A DNA stretch of 64,000 bases from Rotaria socialis. Taxonomy: Eukaryota; Rotifera; Eurotatoria; Philodinida; Philodinidae. Within the stretch, counting starts at the first letter, position 1, and each line of letters opens with the position of its first letter. This document shows positions 1-13,180 of this stretch, one piece after another. Below the pieces are notes generated by a model. That model worked only from the letters and a program-made list of their open reading frames with translations, did no database searches and was not told the origin of the DNA. Location: positions 124,001 to 188,000 of the forward strand of contig CAJNYU010001570.1 in the NCBI GenBank assembly GCA_905331475.1, written 5' to 3'. The position numbers and the translations under genes were made by a program.

Positions 1-3000
1 AGAAAATAGTCAAATTTAATCACTTCGATAAATTATCGAATCAAGTTTGAATAATAGTAAACACTCCAGATTAATGAATCTCTACTACATTGAGAAAAAA
101 ACTGATTCATTATATGTCTATGATGATGATTAATCAGTTCAAAAAGCAGTAAGCAATTCAGTATTATAGCCTATATTACATCAATAATATTGTTTAATAT
201 AAAAATTTGTTATAATTGATTTCGAGTTTGGTTTGAATTTGTTTAAAGATTAGTTATAATTGCAGGAAAAAATCTTCGATCAAAAACTTGATGTACGAAA
301 GAATATCGACTGCATAACCATTGACAATATACGTACTTCAGTAAATCATTACAGATGCTTGATATATCGATAAGACTATCTACTATATTGATAAAATGCA
401 AAAACTGTCAATAATAGCATATCTAACTAGAGATTTTTGATACATCAAGATCAAAGTGAATCCTCTGCTAACTTTGTTTTAACATGATACAAACATATTT
501 TTCTCAATTATTCATTGTAGATGCACATATATCATGGAATGAAATATTTCGAACAATATCATATTTCGACCTAATTTTCTTTAGCTAACATTCGAACGTC
601 ACGCATTGTGTGTAAGACTTTTCAAAAGCGATTTGCGAAATCGAAGAAAAACAAGGAAAATGAAAAATGATTTTCATTGATCTTCAAGTGCGTCATATAC
701 ATTTGTATGATCGTTCCGTTTTGAATTCTATGATTAATGTTAACATTCTTTTACGAACACGGACAACATTAGAGAGATCTACTTGTCTGAAATATCAGAT
801 TTTATTCTTTATCAGATGCATGTGCTATACAAAGATTTTTCGTTCAGCAATCCTCGTTTCGTGCGTGAGGTCTATTTGACTAGAAATATTTTTTTACTTT
901 GAATGCTAGATGTATTTGTAAAAACAAATTTGAACGTAATTCTTCACACATAAACCCATGTGGTCATAACTTTTTTTTTAAATATTTTCCTCATCCGTAC
1001 TACATCTAATTTTTTAAGAATATTTAATTGCAACTCAGAAATGTTAAGATCTTTACCTGCACTCATCAATTTTGTAGTAACAATATATGAATTTTCTGAA
1101 GTTTATAATAGCTCTAAAATAATGTCATCTAGAGATAAAAACCGGCGAATGGTTTCTCAGAGAACTCTACACAATGATCTATCGAAAGATTCAATCAAAC
1201 TTTCTTAACATCTTTTTACAAAGAATGAACCAAATAGACTTTCTGAATAATGTAAAGGAAGCGATGTTCTAGCACGCTTCAACTTATAATTAGAATAAAA
1301 TCTAAGCATCGACTTCTAATACAAATTATACATGGCTACAATACTAGTCTATTCCTGTTATAGGAAGACAGCTGATTCAACTTTGATAGGAATACTGCGG
1401 AACACACCAATTATGTTCATTAATTTATTCTTTTTTTATATAAATTTACATTTAATTTAAAATATCTTCATTCATAGAAGAAGATGATCATCAAATTTCT
1501 ATTCTTATCTTAATCTTGAACAAAAAATTACTTTGTTGTTCAGGATCAATGGTAAAATCACATTGTTTTTGACTTGGTATCAATTAAAATAAATATACTT
1601 TCAAATAACTGTGCATCATTTTTATCGAATAGCATTATATGATTGTCTATAAATGCAGTATATTGAATTGATAATCTCTTGTAAAATTTACTCATTAGCG
1701 AACATTGGTTCATTAGTTTTAAAAATACGTTTTCTAGATTTAGTTTATAAATTTTGTTTTTCTATGATTTATTTAAATAAAGGATGACATTTATTTTAGC
1801 CATCAACAATGATTATATATAAGTAAGTTTGGTTATTCTTTATATTAGTTTCTGTCTTAATAGATTATCTAATGTAAAATATGCAATTAAATATTTCTGA
1901 TGACAAAATTATAATATGACACGCAACAATAAAATTATGTGGATCATAGCTGAATTTTATTATTTTAGAAAAGTTTATTTTTTAGTACTGTTAATGAACG
2001 TAGGATCTATGAAAATGATGGAATGAAAACGAGATAAATCTCACAATAATAAAAAGAAAATGTTCTGTGAAATTTTCCACTATACCTAGTCCATCAAATC
2101 TTTGAAACTTCCAGAGGACTTTCACCACATGAATTCATGTTTGATCTATTGTTTAGTAGTACGATGAGTTTTGTGAAATTCCGAAAAAGTGATTATATCT
2201 TTGATTCATTGAGTTGCAAATATTATGCGTGTAATATTCAGTAATCGTTTTTTTTCTAAAAACTAATGAAATAAACAAGACAGTAACATGAATTGAAATG
2301 AATCATTTAATGACGAGTAATCAAGCAGCATAAGTATTTTTCTATTCGTAATCAATGTTCACTGTCATAATTTTCTAAATTGAATCAAAGAATAACATTA
2401 ATTTATAACATGCTAAATAGACATAGAAATATTAGTTAGACTAGAATTGATGTTCTAGAAAAGATGAAGGAAATTCGTACTAGTAAATTGTTTACCTATG
2501 GTTGGTAGTTATAGGTGTAAATTTTATGAATTACAAATGTCGATATTCAATATTCTTTTCGTTTCAGCTAGATTATATCAAATTCTAGTGAAGTACATAA
2601 ATCGAAAAATAGATGGATGAGTAAAGCGAAATTTTTAATCTAATTAATCGAAGGATATTTTACTATTTTAATTGATTTATTCTTACTACACATTTTGGTA
2701 CAGTAGACATTGATTGTACAACATTGAATAACACTATAATCAAAATATACATGATGGCATACTCATTTAAGAAATATTCATTAAGAATTTCCTATTCTTC
2801 TTGTCGTTTTCAATTAATATTATTATGAATTCTAAAAAATTTCATTTCCTCATTTGAGCCCATACTTTCACATCTGATTAATGATAATTAATAATCAAAA
2901 AGTGTAATTATCATTTCATGGATTCTTATTTGTGTTGCTGGTTTGAATGTTCGTATTCGATTCAATTATTTTGACATGATTGATTCATTTATTTAACATT

Positions 3001-4978
3001 TGAGACACTGTTTTATTATGCATGTGATCGATTCATCATCGCAAAGCACATTTATTTGAATTGCTCAATTAAAAAAAACAGAAAATTAAACAATCAATTA
3101 TTTGATATTTAAAAAAAAGCAACAGATAGCTTTAGACGAACATATTAATAGTATGCTTGAAGAGATGTACAATTATGTTTTGTCAATTGTTCATTTAGTC
3201 ATTCAACTGTAAGTGTTATTTTTTGATTTTTAACAAATCATCTAACACTGCTTTTTAATTAATCCATACAATTATACGTTTATCACGAAATAAAAACGAT
3301 TGACAACAATTAAACACAATTTCGTAACATTATTAGAGATTGACTACTACCTGTAATTAGTTAGAGAAAAATATTTTTGAGAAGACTATCTCGTTGATGA
3401 ATGAAACTTCATCGTGCATTAGTGTTAATTTTGATAGCAATTGAATTATTTCTTTCTTTATTGACAATGCATCATTCGATAGAAGAAACGACGAAGTTTA
3501 GTTCTAGTTGATTTTAAGCGTAACCTAACGAAAGCATTTTTGTACTTATAGAGAATATTGTGAAAGTCTAGAGGGAAAATTTACGTAAATGTCAGTTTGA
3601 TATTTCAAGGTGCTTGCATGTTTTTTTTTAGGTGACATCGCATGATATTCTGTAGAAAGGTTTTATCTCCAGACTAACAGATATTTTTCTTTATCTGTCA
3701 GCATCAGAATAAACATAGATTTGTCGGAAACCAAATTCAAATCATCTATCTTTGTGCAAGGAAAAGGAAAGTCCGATTTGACTTGGTACTAGAGAACACA
3801 GGCTTTGATAGGAATACTTTTTGAATGCTTGTACAAAATCAACATAGTGATAATTAGAAAATAGCCTGAATCAATTACACAAATAACACAAGAAAAAGAT
3901 GTGAAAGTTGATGATATTTTCGAAAATATGTGGCTATCTAATATTCGAATTATTGAGATAGCTTAGTCCATTTCAACAACAATATAGGATCGAATAATTA
4001 ATTAATATCTGATAATAAAACAATGCCAACATATGTAATTATCTTGTTAACTTTTTGAATTACTTTTTTAAAATGTTTCGACAAAGATGAATCGGTCGAT
4101 AGCAGTAAACGGATATTATTTTAAACATTCTTTTACAAACCGAATCATGTTACATAAAAGATAATATGATAGATCATCATATTATTTAAAAAGGAAAATC
4201 AAATAAATCACTTGAAATTTAGAAGAGATATTTAAGGAAACTTTCTACATAGATGTGTGAGCTCTCCTGTACTTGATCGTGTATTAATCTTAAAATAGAA
4301 TCTATCTATTTGATTTTTATTCCGTTCAAACCAGATCTATAATAGAAGTGATATGCAAGCATACATTGGAAATAGAAAACATGAGATGTAGCCAACATAG
4401 CCCCAACGTGATATATATAATATCGACAATTAATTATGAGAAATGCTCGCTTGATTCTTGTTTCAAACTCATTTTGTCAGAGAAAATATACATTTCTCGA
4501 TAAAATTTTATTTATTTATCAAAAAATTGTGAACACCTTCATAAATTCTATTTAAAGTAAATATGTCTTCATAGAAATACGCTAATAGAAAAACAAAATA
4601 TTTCTAGATGATAAAGAGAAGATGATCAAAGTTGAATGGTTATTACTGTGGTAAATATCACAATATATTCAACTTAAATCTCTCGTATCTCATAAGATAA
4701 TGCAGCATACAATAGTTTCTATCCATGCGAAAATGCGATCGTAATCAATATGGCCATCTAGTTATTATAGTATATAAGATCAAATATTTCAAAAAACATT
4801 GAAATAAATGATAGACAATATTAAAACGTGTTGTTTCTCTGAAATATTTAGCTTATTTTCATAGAAAAATAAGAAACAACAAGAACAACAATTATCACTG
4901 TGTACATACAACAAAATTGCTGAAAAACAAAGAACGAAAAATAAGACGAAGTAAAACAAGCAAACAAAGAAAGAAAAA
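1..4978. other. AT-rich region without a recognised gene
   Basis: No open frame here has protein-like composition or plausible splice partners; the two longest (667-879 and 960-1208, + strand) are under 85 codons and look like chance. The last part probably holds the 3' UTR of the innexin gene, which ends at 4979 on the minus strand. No RNA gene or repeat array was seen. Confidence 0.6.
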
Positions 4979-7900
4979 CTATACATCATGACTTCGTCGA
5001 AAAAAGAGACTTGTTGATGCCAGCTTTGTTGTTGATTTTTCTGTTTGTCGAACACCAGTTGGGCTAGTCAATCGACCAGAAGTCGAACTGCTCGATATAC
5101 TATCATCAATATAGGGTAGTTCATGGTCATTTCGTTTTTTCGTTGTTAAATATGTTGTTGCATAAGGTGATGGACCTTTCATCGTTGGTGATGTTGGAAG
5201 ATGTTGAATAGTTAGTACTGAAGGAGAGGAAAGTGTTGATGAAATTATTGTATTTGGCTCTAGATCAAATTCGACGTTCTTATATGCAGGACTTGCTGTT
5301 TCAGAAGAACCGACTTGTGCTTCAAACATACGATTGATATTTTTTGAAAGAGGTACTAAAGAACTACGCAAGCATGTATGACTGATGGTAGTATTTGTCA
5401 GCGTCGAAATAGAATCAGTTTGTTGTAATTCATTTTTTTCTGAACCAACTAAATCTGACGGTGAATTTGGAAGTGATTCGCGTTCAACAAATATTTTTCC
5501 TTGTCGAGGATTGGGTAATGGTGGAATATCGGCAGCCATAGTTTCATCTATGTTTTTATCATCTTCGTCGATAATATCAATATCATGCTGTTTATTATCT
5601 TCATCTTGTTCAAGATCATGATCATAATCATCATCATTATCACGCTTATAATTTAATATTGGTTTAAATAATGGTTCACTACCGATTGTATTGGAATTCA
5701 ATGATTTGTGAAATACTTTATAAAGTTCTACAATAATTTTTCTACATACATAATCGCTAACATTATTTGCGACTAAACGTAACATAAATGTTCCATCACC
5801 TTTTAAATATTGGTAGACAAATTTACGTCTTAAATCAACTTCAGTATTTTGCGAACCAGTTAAAATATGTAAATTTAGACGTCGTTGTAGATAATTAAAA
5901 TTATTATATGGTGACATACGATAAATCCACTTAGCTATGGATATAAAATTAAACAGAGATAGTATTACAAGCCAAAAATATAGATATGTAAATAGTTGTT
6001 GATTAAATAAATTAAATGGCAAGACACATTGAACTGTATAACGATGAGATTCTTTTGGATGATTTGGTTCACGAATAGTAAAATCACATAAAACCTAAAA
6101 AGAGAAAAAGAATTGAATTTGAGATTAAATAATTTCTTTGTGTACTGAGGCATGTTTGAGATCAACACATTCCTCATTGCTTCATTAAGAATTTTCCTCA
6201 ATTAACTTTTCTTTTTCTTTTTGCATTTCATTCTATTACACAGAGCGTATATAAAAGAACTCCTGCAGTTGTCTTTGATAACTGGTGATCAACTTCTACT
6301 TCTGAATAAAAAAAAAGGCAAAAAGAAAACAAACAGTTGATGCATTTTTAATCGTTTCTCACATAATAAATAAATCGGCGAATGCCGAGGCGCATGTAGT
6401 GATAATCCACTACACGAAGTGATCAAACATTACTAAATTTCATTTCTTTTTAACCTTGTGACATAGCTATGTTATTTAAAGCATGTCGACTTTTCTGGAA
6501 TGTACAAAAATACTGCAAACTTTGTTTTTAATATTGGATTAGTAGTTTATTAATTTACTAAACAACACAACAGCATGCATGTTAAGATTTTATATAAAAT
6601 TTATTTAGTTGCTCATAAACTTACTATATTTTTTCATCGTCTAACATATATAATTGTATCGAATGAAACACTAACTAGAAACGTTCGTCGAAGTATTTCA
6701 TCTTATTTTATGAGTTCGATGGGAAAATTTTGAGAGCTCTGTATTTCAAATCGTCATTATAGCAGTCAATCTTGTTGGTAGTCTATTCGTAAAATAAAGA
6801 AACTTTCACTGCTTCATTCTGTCAATTGTATTCTAACAACAACATCGCATCAGGAATTCTATCCATTTCTTAGGTAAAATATGCAATTGAAGGATATGCA
6901 ATTTATGATCTCAAAACTTTCTCACGCAAAAGTTACCCATATCTGGTTATATCCTACGAACTATTTCCAATTTATCCTTGTAGAATCTTTGTGCTAGACC
7001 AATGGTTTTTAATACATCTGAATTCTAGCTTATTGACTATATGAATGCTTTGTTTTTAATTTAAATCAAGACTTTGCTTGTATTTCTATTTTTTTTTGAT
7101 CTTGAGCTTCACTCTAAGTTTTCTACATCAACATTCGAAGAGGTAAATGAATTTTTGTGATATTTTCTTTAGCAACACTGTTTCCTTTGTCTGCAACTAT
7201 CAAAAGATTACACAAATCATAATCCAAATGTATACTCATTCAAGAAAATCACAGTTTAAATCCAAATAGGTGACAATAAACACTGCAATAAGTTACTTTT
7301 TTTTTGAGAGATTCAATTTCACATGACTAATTATCTTCAAAAAAAAAATATTATTGATGAAATTTTTCTATAACAATAATATATTATTCAAGTTTTTCTG
7401 TTCTAAGCAATGTTTCTTTGATTTGCAAATAAAATCTAGATTAAAGCGGCTAACACGCAAGAATTTCCGAAAACATTTTTACACATACTAATCGCGATTC
7501 CCCTTGGATTTTCCAAAAATATCCATTAAGTAAATATCGTAAGCAGTTAATTGAATCTTAAAAATACATGAATCTCGGATTATGTTGCCATAAATAATTT
7601 TTTTATTTGTTAAATATTTAAATATAAATTCGTATAAAATATGGTTGAATGCTTTCCAGGTGTAAAAGTGCCTTTCCTAGCGTGTGCACGCGCTCTTTTA
7701 TGATCAAAGTAGCTGATAATGCTGCTTTCTGAATGGATATAAAGAAAAAAGTTCAAACAAGAACTGTGATTATGGTATCGATGCGTGTGTTCAGAATTGT
7801 TTTTCCACAGGGACATTCTACATATTTTTTTCATACCTTCAAATGCTTAAAGCACAAGAATGCAAATGAAAATGATGAGAAGTAAAAGGAACAAAATCTT

Positions 7901-9044
7901 ATTGTCAATTAGAATACAATGCTACAATTGAAAGTTGAATAATTGACGAAATTTTTCTAGAAATAATGAGAGATGAAACAGGGAAATAGAAACATAAGTT
8001 AGTGAACATGTCTATTCTCGTATACGAATATATAGCTAATAGAACAATGTTCGGATTTTTATGTCTTCATAAGAAGTCATATAGATCTTATTATTTCTGT
8101 GAAATTTTTGATCACTGCTCATTATTTCTTATATTTGTTAAATACTACTTAAACATACCACTTTAGGAAAATAACCAGTTCCTGTATAGAGTAAACCAAC
8201 TCCTTGGGTCCAGTATTTATATATGATATCAATACCGTAATACCAATAATTTCGTCCTAATAACGTATTTAATAAAAAGATTTGTCCAATTGAATTTAAT
8301 AAATAAAGAAACTTAATAAATATATAAGTTATCATTAAATAATTGCCGGTATATAAGCCGATAGGAAAAAAAACATGATGTCCAATACAAGTTAGTTTCG
8401 CTTTTCTTGTTGATAGACTTCTTTTTGTTTGAATATTTATTAAACGATAATCATTTGCACAGTAACTATTAACCCAATTAGTTATATAGTCAAGTAGTTT
8501 AATTTTATCGTCATGTCGTATATTTGCTGAACGATATGTTTGAGCTGCTTCAATTAAATCTTTTAAATCAACTCCACTGCGGAGGCTAAAACCACGCCAA
8601 ATTTGATGTGGCATATAAAATAAAATAGCCATTAAAATAAGAATAAATGGAGTCCATTGATAATACTTAAGTTCTTGTTCATGGCGTTGATTGTAATCAT
8701 CTGGTAATGTTTCATGCATATCAAATGAATATGTGTTGGTTATGAAACATATTTGATTGGCATATTGTTCATAGCTACCAGTAAATTGAGCAGGGACCTG
8801 GAACAGGAAAAGAAAAAATTAGAACTTTTTTTTGTTTAGTTTACTTCAAAAATGAAGATGGGAAAAAAATACTAACCCAACATTTGATTTGATTTTCACT
8901 GAATTGTCGATTTGTAACAATAATAGCAAATACTATTAATATTGCTACTGTATGCGAATAATTTAAACGATCACAGAGATCATCATCAAATTTATTATAA
9001 ACGACTATTTCAGGTAAACGTCGTATCAATCCAAGTAAATCCAT
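4979..9044 (-). CDS. innexin (gap-junction channel protein), 3 exons, 640 aa
   Basis: Innexins form gap junctions and hemichannels in the plasma membrane of invertebrates. Exons: 9044-8877, 8797-8159, 6094-4979; all introns are phase 0 and GT-AG. What is seen: a first membrane helix near residues 34-46; a first extracellular loop with two Cys (KCW at residues 54-56 and a Cys about 20 residues on); the family signature YYQWTPF at the start of the second helix; two further helices; and a second loop with Cys in CDFTIREPNHP and VQCVLP. The C-terminal tail is about 250 residues, long for the family, with a strongly acidic stretch and many Ser/Thr. The first ATG at 9044 gives the usual short cytoplasmic N-terminus. 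Intron 2 is 2.06 kb and contains one half of a diverged 245-bp duplicate. The paralogue (inx/unc-type) cannot be decided by eye. Confidence 0.93.
7002..7248 (+). repeat. diverged duplicate, copy 1 (in innexin intron 2)
   Basis: This block matches 12939-13180 in the same orientation over about 245 bp, with scattered substitutions and small indels. Conserved runs include GAATTCTAGCTTATTGACTA and CAACACTG/TAACACTG followed by TTTCCTTTG. Weaker similarity continues for roughly 70 bp downstream. It has no open frame and no obvious terminal repeats, so its nature is unknown. Confidence 0.85.
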
Positions 9045-12000
9045 ATATAAGTAATTAATTAATTAAAAAGAATGAATGAGAAAAGAGCATATTTTACTAG
9101 AAGGAAAAATTTTAGTTTTATAAAAAGTGAATCGACCACTGATTATCAAGAGAAAAAAATATTTATTTTATGCTCGTGTAACGGAAAAATATTATATATG
9201 ACAAAGCTGCTTGTTAATCTTTAAATCTTGTCCAACAATCTTTTGTATAAGAATGACAGATGATTACGTCATAGAAATGAGAAGAAAAACGAGATTCGAA
9301 GTTTTTTTTTTGTCGAGACGACCGGACAATCATCGATCGATCAACTGTGACAGGCTTAACACAGCATAGATTGATATGATTTGATAGCTATCCCATCCTC
9401 TGTGTTACATCATTCCTACTACTCTCAATTAAATGTGCCTTATCTTTTCTTTGAGAAAAAAAAAGTTCGAGACATTAAATGTAACGAACAAGACAGGTGT
9501 TACTTACTATTTTGTTGACATTTTTAGTAGTCTTCAATCTAACATTCCATGAGCTTGATCTTAAAAGAAAACAATGACGACACAAAATATACGTAACTGC
9601 TGATCATATTGACGTGTATTCATGATTTCAATACATTCCTATTCACCACCAAGCTGCTCTTGTGTAGTAGACGAGAGACAATTACAGTGTATTATTATCA
9701 TTATAGGCCAAATAAAAGAATGTATTGCGAGAACTAGAAACAAATCTTTCATTAGCATCGTCTTGTTTCTTTTTCCTTTTTCTTCGTTTCTTTTGTTGCT
9801 AGTGGAATGATTGACCAGTTGGGAGAACAGAAGTTGTAGCAGATTGGATGTTATGCTGAACAGTATATCAATACTAATAAAATTCTCGTAGCTTTCTATA
9901 TTTCTTCTTGCATAGATTAGTAGTGGTCGTGGTCGTTCTTTTTTTCCTCTTACTCTTTCTTCTTCACATAATGAGAAACGATCGGACACATGCAATCCTT
10001 ATATGAGGATGACGACGGAACGGAACAATTATTGAGTTCGATGACGATGGCGATCCAAATTAGTTTTGCCGATGAATGTTACTACTGTTAGTCATTTTCT
10101 CAACAAACACACACATGCATACACATACGCATGCATCAAATAAGCATCAAGTTCAATATGCTTCGCATGTGTTGAGTTTTTCTCAAGAGCAAAAAAATGC
10201 AAAGAGAAAAAAAGTAGAACGACAAAGAAGAAAAGGGAAGGCGAAAAAGAAGAACACGACGCAATAGTTTTCTCTTCTTCGTTCACTAACACACAGCATC
10301 ATTTCTATCCGAGTGCTACGGAATGACTAGCACGAGAGAAAAAAGAAATACCCAGATGGACGTGAATATGTTGTTTGTACTGAGGTTCACGCACTCTATA
10401 ATTACATCTTCTTTCTCTCTTTGGTTATACCGTCCGCAGTCCGTCTATATTCATAGTGCTAGGGGACTATCGAGATCGAGCTATTATTTTATGAATCTTT
10501 TCTCTTAGTTATGTGCGTGTAACAAACGACCTTGCTTCTATAATAAACCTTGAACTGCGCGATACAAATATGCATTATTTTCTTTTTTTTCTCAATTTCT
10601 TTCCAATGATCGATTTGATGTGATGTATGGAAGTTCTATATTGACAGATCCATTTCTTTATTTTTTTTTCTTTTTATTTCATGGGTGAATTCATAAGATG
10701 AGAGTCAATAATACTAACACACTTATTTTTTTTTATCGCTTCTGGAATGCGATTCCGATTTAGATAGTACTAAGTCAGTTTGCATGCCTAGAGACATGTA
10801 ACAAATTATAGTTAATGATGCTAACAAAAGCAATGATTTATTTTTCTTTCTCATTCAATATTAACATTGTAGACATCTTCTCTGCACCAATTTATTATCG
10901 ATTATTATTAAGTAAAAAATAGCACTTCAAAAAGATACAGATGTATTAAAGTAAAGAGAACAGTATAGGAATTATTTTCATAGAAAAATAGCAAATTTTC
11001 CAAGACAATGTAATATAGAAGGGAAAAAACGTAATATCATCGTCGATCTACTTGAATAAACAAATGAGTAGAGTTCTATTATTAATGTATTCCTATGAAA
11101 GAGCAGAAAAGTAATTTGCATTTTAAATGAGTATAGTTACTTAGATGTCGATGATTTTAGCAAACATTGAAGTGGAACAATAAATATGAATTATGAATTA
11201 GATGAGGAAAGAATATTTGCTCAATAAATGATGCGCTTTTGAAAAGGAAAATAATAATTTTTGTATATTTCTTTGGGTGATCAGGTTGGACTTTTATTAT
11301 TGGTAATAATAACAAACTAATACGCTCGAAATAAAATTTAAAAAATAACATAAACAATTTTATGCTTTGAACAGTATTTCCAGGTTGAATTCATTGTGAT
11401 CTTATTAAGTTTTATCGTAGTAGTAGAAGAACAAGATAAGCATAAAAAATACTAAGTTTAAATTTTGAACAGAATATATTTTTTATTATTTAATAGAAAC
11501 GATAGAGTTATTGGTATAAAGAATAACACATGACTTTAAAATGTCCTAATAAATAATGACGAACAATTGTTGTTCAATTTGATGAGAAAGTCTAAATCAA
11601 TTTACTACGTAAAGACATACAGATAGGAAGCAAAAGAGCAAATCACTGTTGAAAAGAATTATCCAATTAGTTAATAACCTGAGAAAATATTAGATTATTC
11701 TAAAAAGAAATGATACATAAAATACGTAAGATCATTTATAGAACAAATCTATAAACTGGTCTCCAATTAGTGAAGTATAGTAATGAAATTAATAGCTTTT
11801 TTTTATGGTGCGCCGAAAAACATTCTCCATGTTTACTCGGGACCAAGAAACTCGTAGTGTCGTTTGTATGTATAGAAAATTGTACGGAAGTTTGTCATCA
11901 AACGAGTACAAGTCCTTCTCCAGCTATCGAAATGGTATGAAGCTAAGTGAATTATTTTTATGAACAATTGTTTAATAATGCAATCATTTCCAGCCACATG

Positions 12001-12480
12001 ATCATACCAAATACGTGATAATACTATAGGCCAAATCATCAAGACAATTGCTTTTTTCCTGCTATATATTGATAATTGTTGATACAGAAATGAACAAAAC
12101 TTTTCTTTGAAATCCACTCGTTAATGTATGGATTTCTATAATAGTAAACATTATTTTATCTATTTCATTGTCTTTCATAGCCTGTAATGTCTGCGATGTG
12201 GTCTGTTAATCATTAGGAACATACATAATGGAAAGTATTACAAATTTATCAGTTCAGAAAATAACAAATTTCATATGAATATGGTAAATAATTTTAGCAA
12301 TCACTATAAATATGACAAAGAAAAGCATACTCGACATGACTAATCATTTGGGTTTGTAGAAATAAACAACTACTGAGCATAAAGGCATTCGAATAATCAC
12401 GAATGAAAATATTTCTATCACTGATGTGTGCTAAGATTGTAAAACAGATTTCTTTTCTAATTTCGGTGAAAGAATAATAA
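9045..12480. other. intergenic, upstream of the innexin gene
   Basis: No supported gene. The part next to the innexin start probably holds its 5' UTR and promoter. Around 10100-10135 there is a CA-rich simple stretch. Open frames at 9639-9995 (-, 118 codons) and 11833-12117 (-, 94 codons) have low-complexity or unconvincing composition and no splice partners. Confidence 0.5.
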
Positions 12481-12606
12481 GGCCCCAAACAGACCAAAAA
12501 CATAAAACAGAATTAAGCAACGTGATTGGTTAATTCACACTTAAGTCATCTTTTTTAGACGATTTAGTGGTTAATTCTGTTTTATCTTTTTGGTCTGTTT
12601 GGGGTC
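12481..12606. mobile_element. MITE-like inverted-repeat element, about 126 bp
   Basis: The two ends are inverted copies of each other over about 36 bp with two or three mismatches. The left arm starts near GGCCCCAAACAGACC and the right arm ends near GGTCTGTTTGGGGTC. A possible TAATA target duplication flanks it. The interior contains GCAACGTGATTG and TTAAGTCATC, which recur (the second as its reverse complement) in the element at 62892-63059, so the two appear to be one non-autonomous family. It has no coding capacity. Confidence 0.8.
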
Positions 12607-12938
12607 TAATAGATTATTTTGAAAATGATTTTTGAAAAGTTGAATAGAATTTCACTCGTCAGTTAGACAAGTAAATATGAACGACGAGACAATCAACTTT
12701 AATATATATTAGATATGCTAAAATTGTAGAGCATCCTGTGTAATTAACGTAACGGGAACGATTGTTGTAAAGAATTAGCGATGCGAATATCCTATTACTA
12801 TGCATCTATACAAATATAGTTGCATATACTAAATTATATTTCCACCTTATTGATATTTCTCTTTTTATTTAAAGAAAAATCTTGAAAAAAGTGAAAAAAA
12901 TCCTTGTTACATCCTTGGAGTATATTTTTTCTAGAGAG

Positions 12939-13180
12939 ATGGTTTTAATTCATCTGAATTCTAGCTTATTGACTATATTGATGCTTTGTTTTTAATTTAA
13001 ATCAAGACTTTGCTTGTGTTTCTTTTTTTATCCTGAACTTCATTCTAATTTTTCTGCATCAACATTTGAAAATATAAATGTATTTTTCGGATATTTTCTT
13101 TAGTAACACTGTTTCCTTTGTATGCAATCCATCAAAAGATTACATAATTCATGATCCAAATGTATAATCATTCAAGAAAA
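12939..13180 (+). repeat. diverged duplicate, copy 2
   Basis: Second copy of the block at 7002-7248, in direct orientation and about 5.9 kb away, outside any gene. See copy 1 for the shared runs. Confidence 0.85.

Noticed and set aside
1381-3818. Exact 16-mer CTTTGATAGGAATACT at 1381-1396 and 3803-3818
   Set aside because: Flanks do not align beyond the 16-mer, so it is most likely chance or a very old remnant.
9639-9995. 118-codon minus-strand open frame upstream of the innexin gene
   Set aside because: Composition is biased, no domain or splice partners, and the region looks like UTR/promoter sequence; the overlapping + strand frame is equally open.
11833-12117. 94-codon minus-strand open frame
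   Set aside because: No recognisable motif, no splice partners, surrounded by non-coding AT-rich DNA; could be chance.
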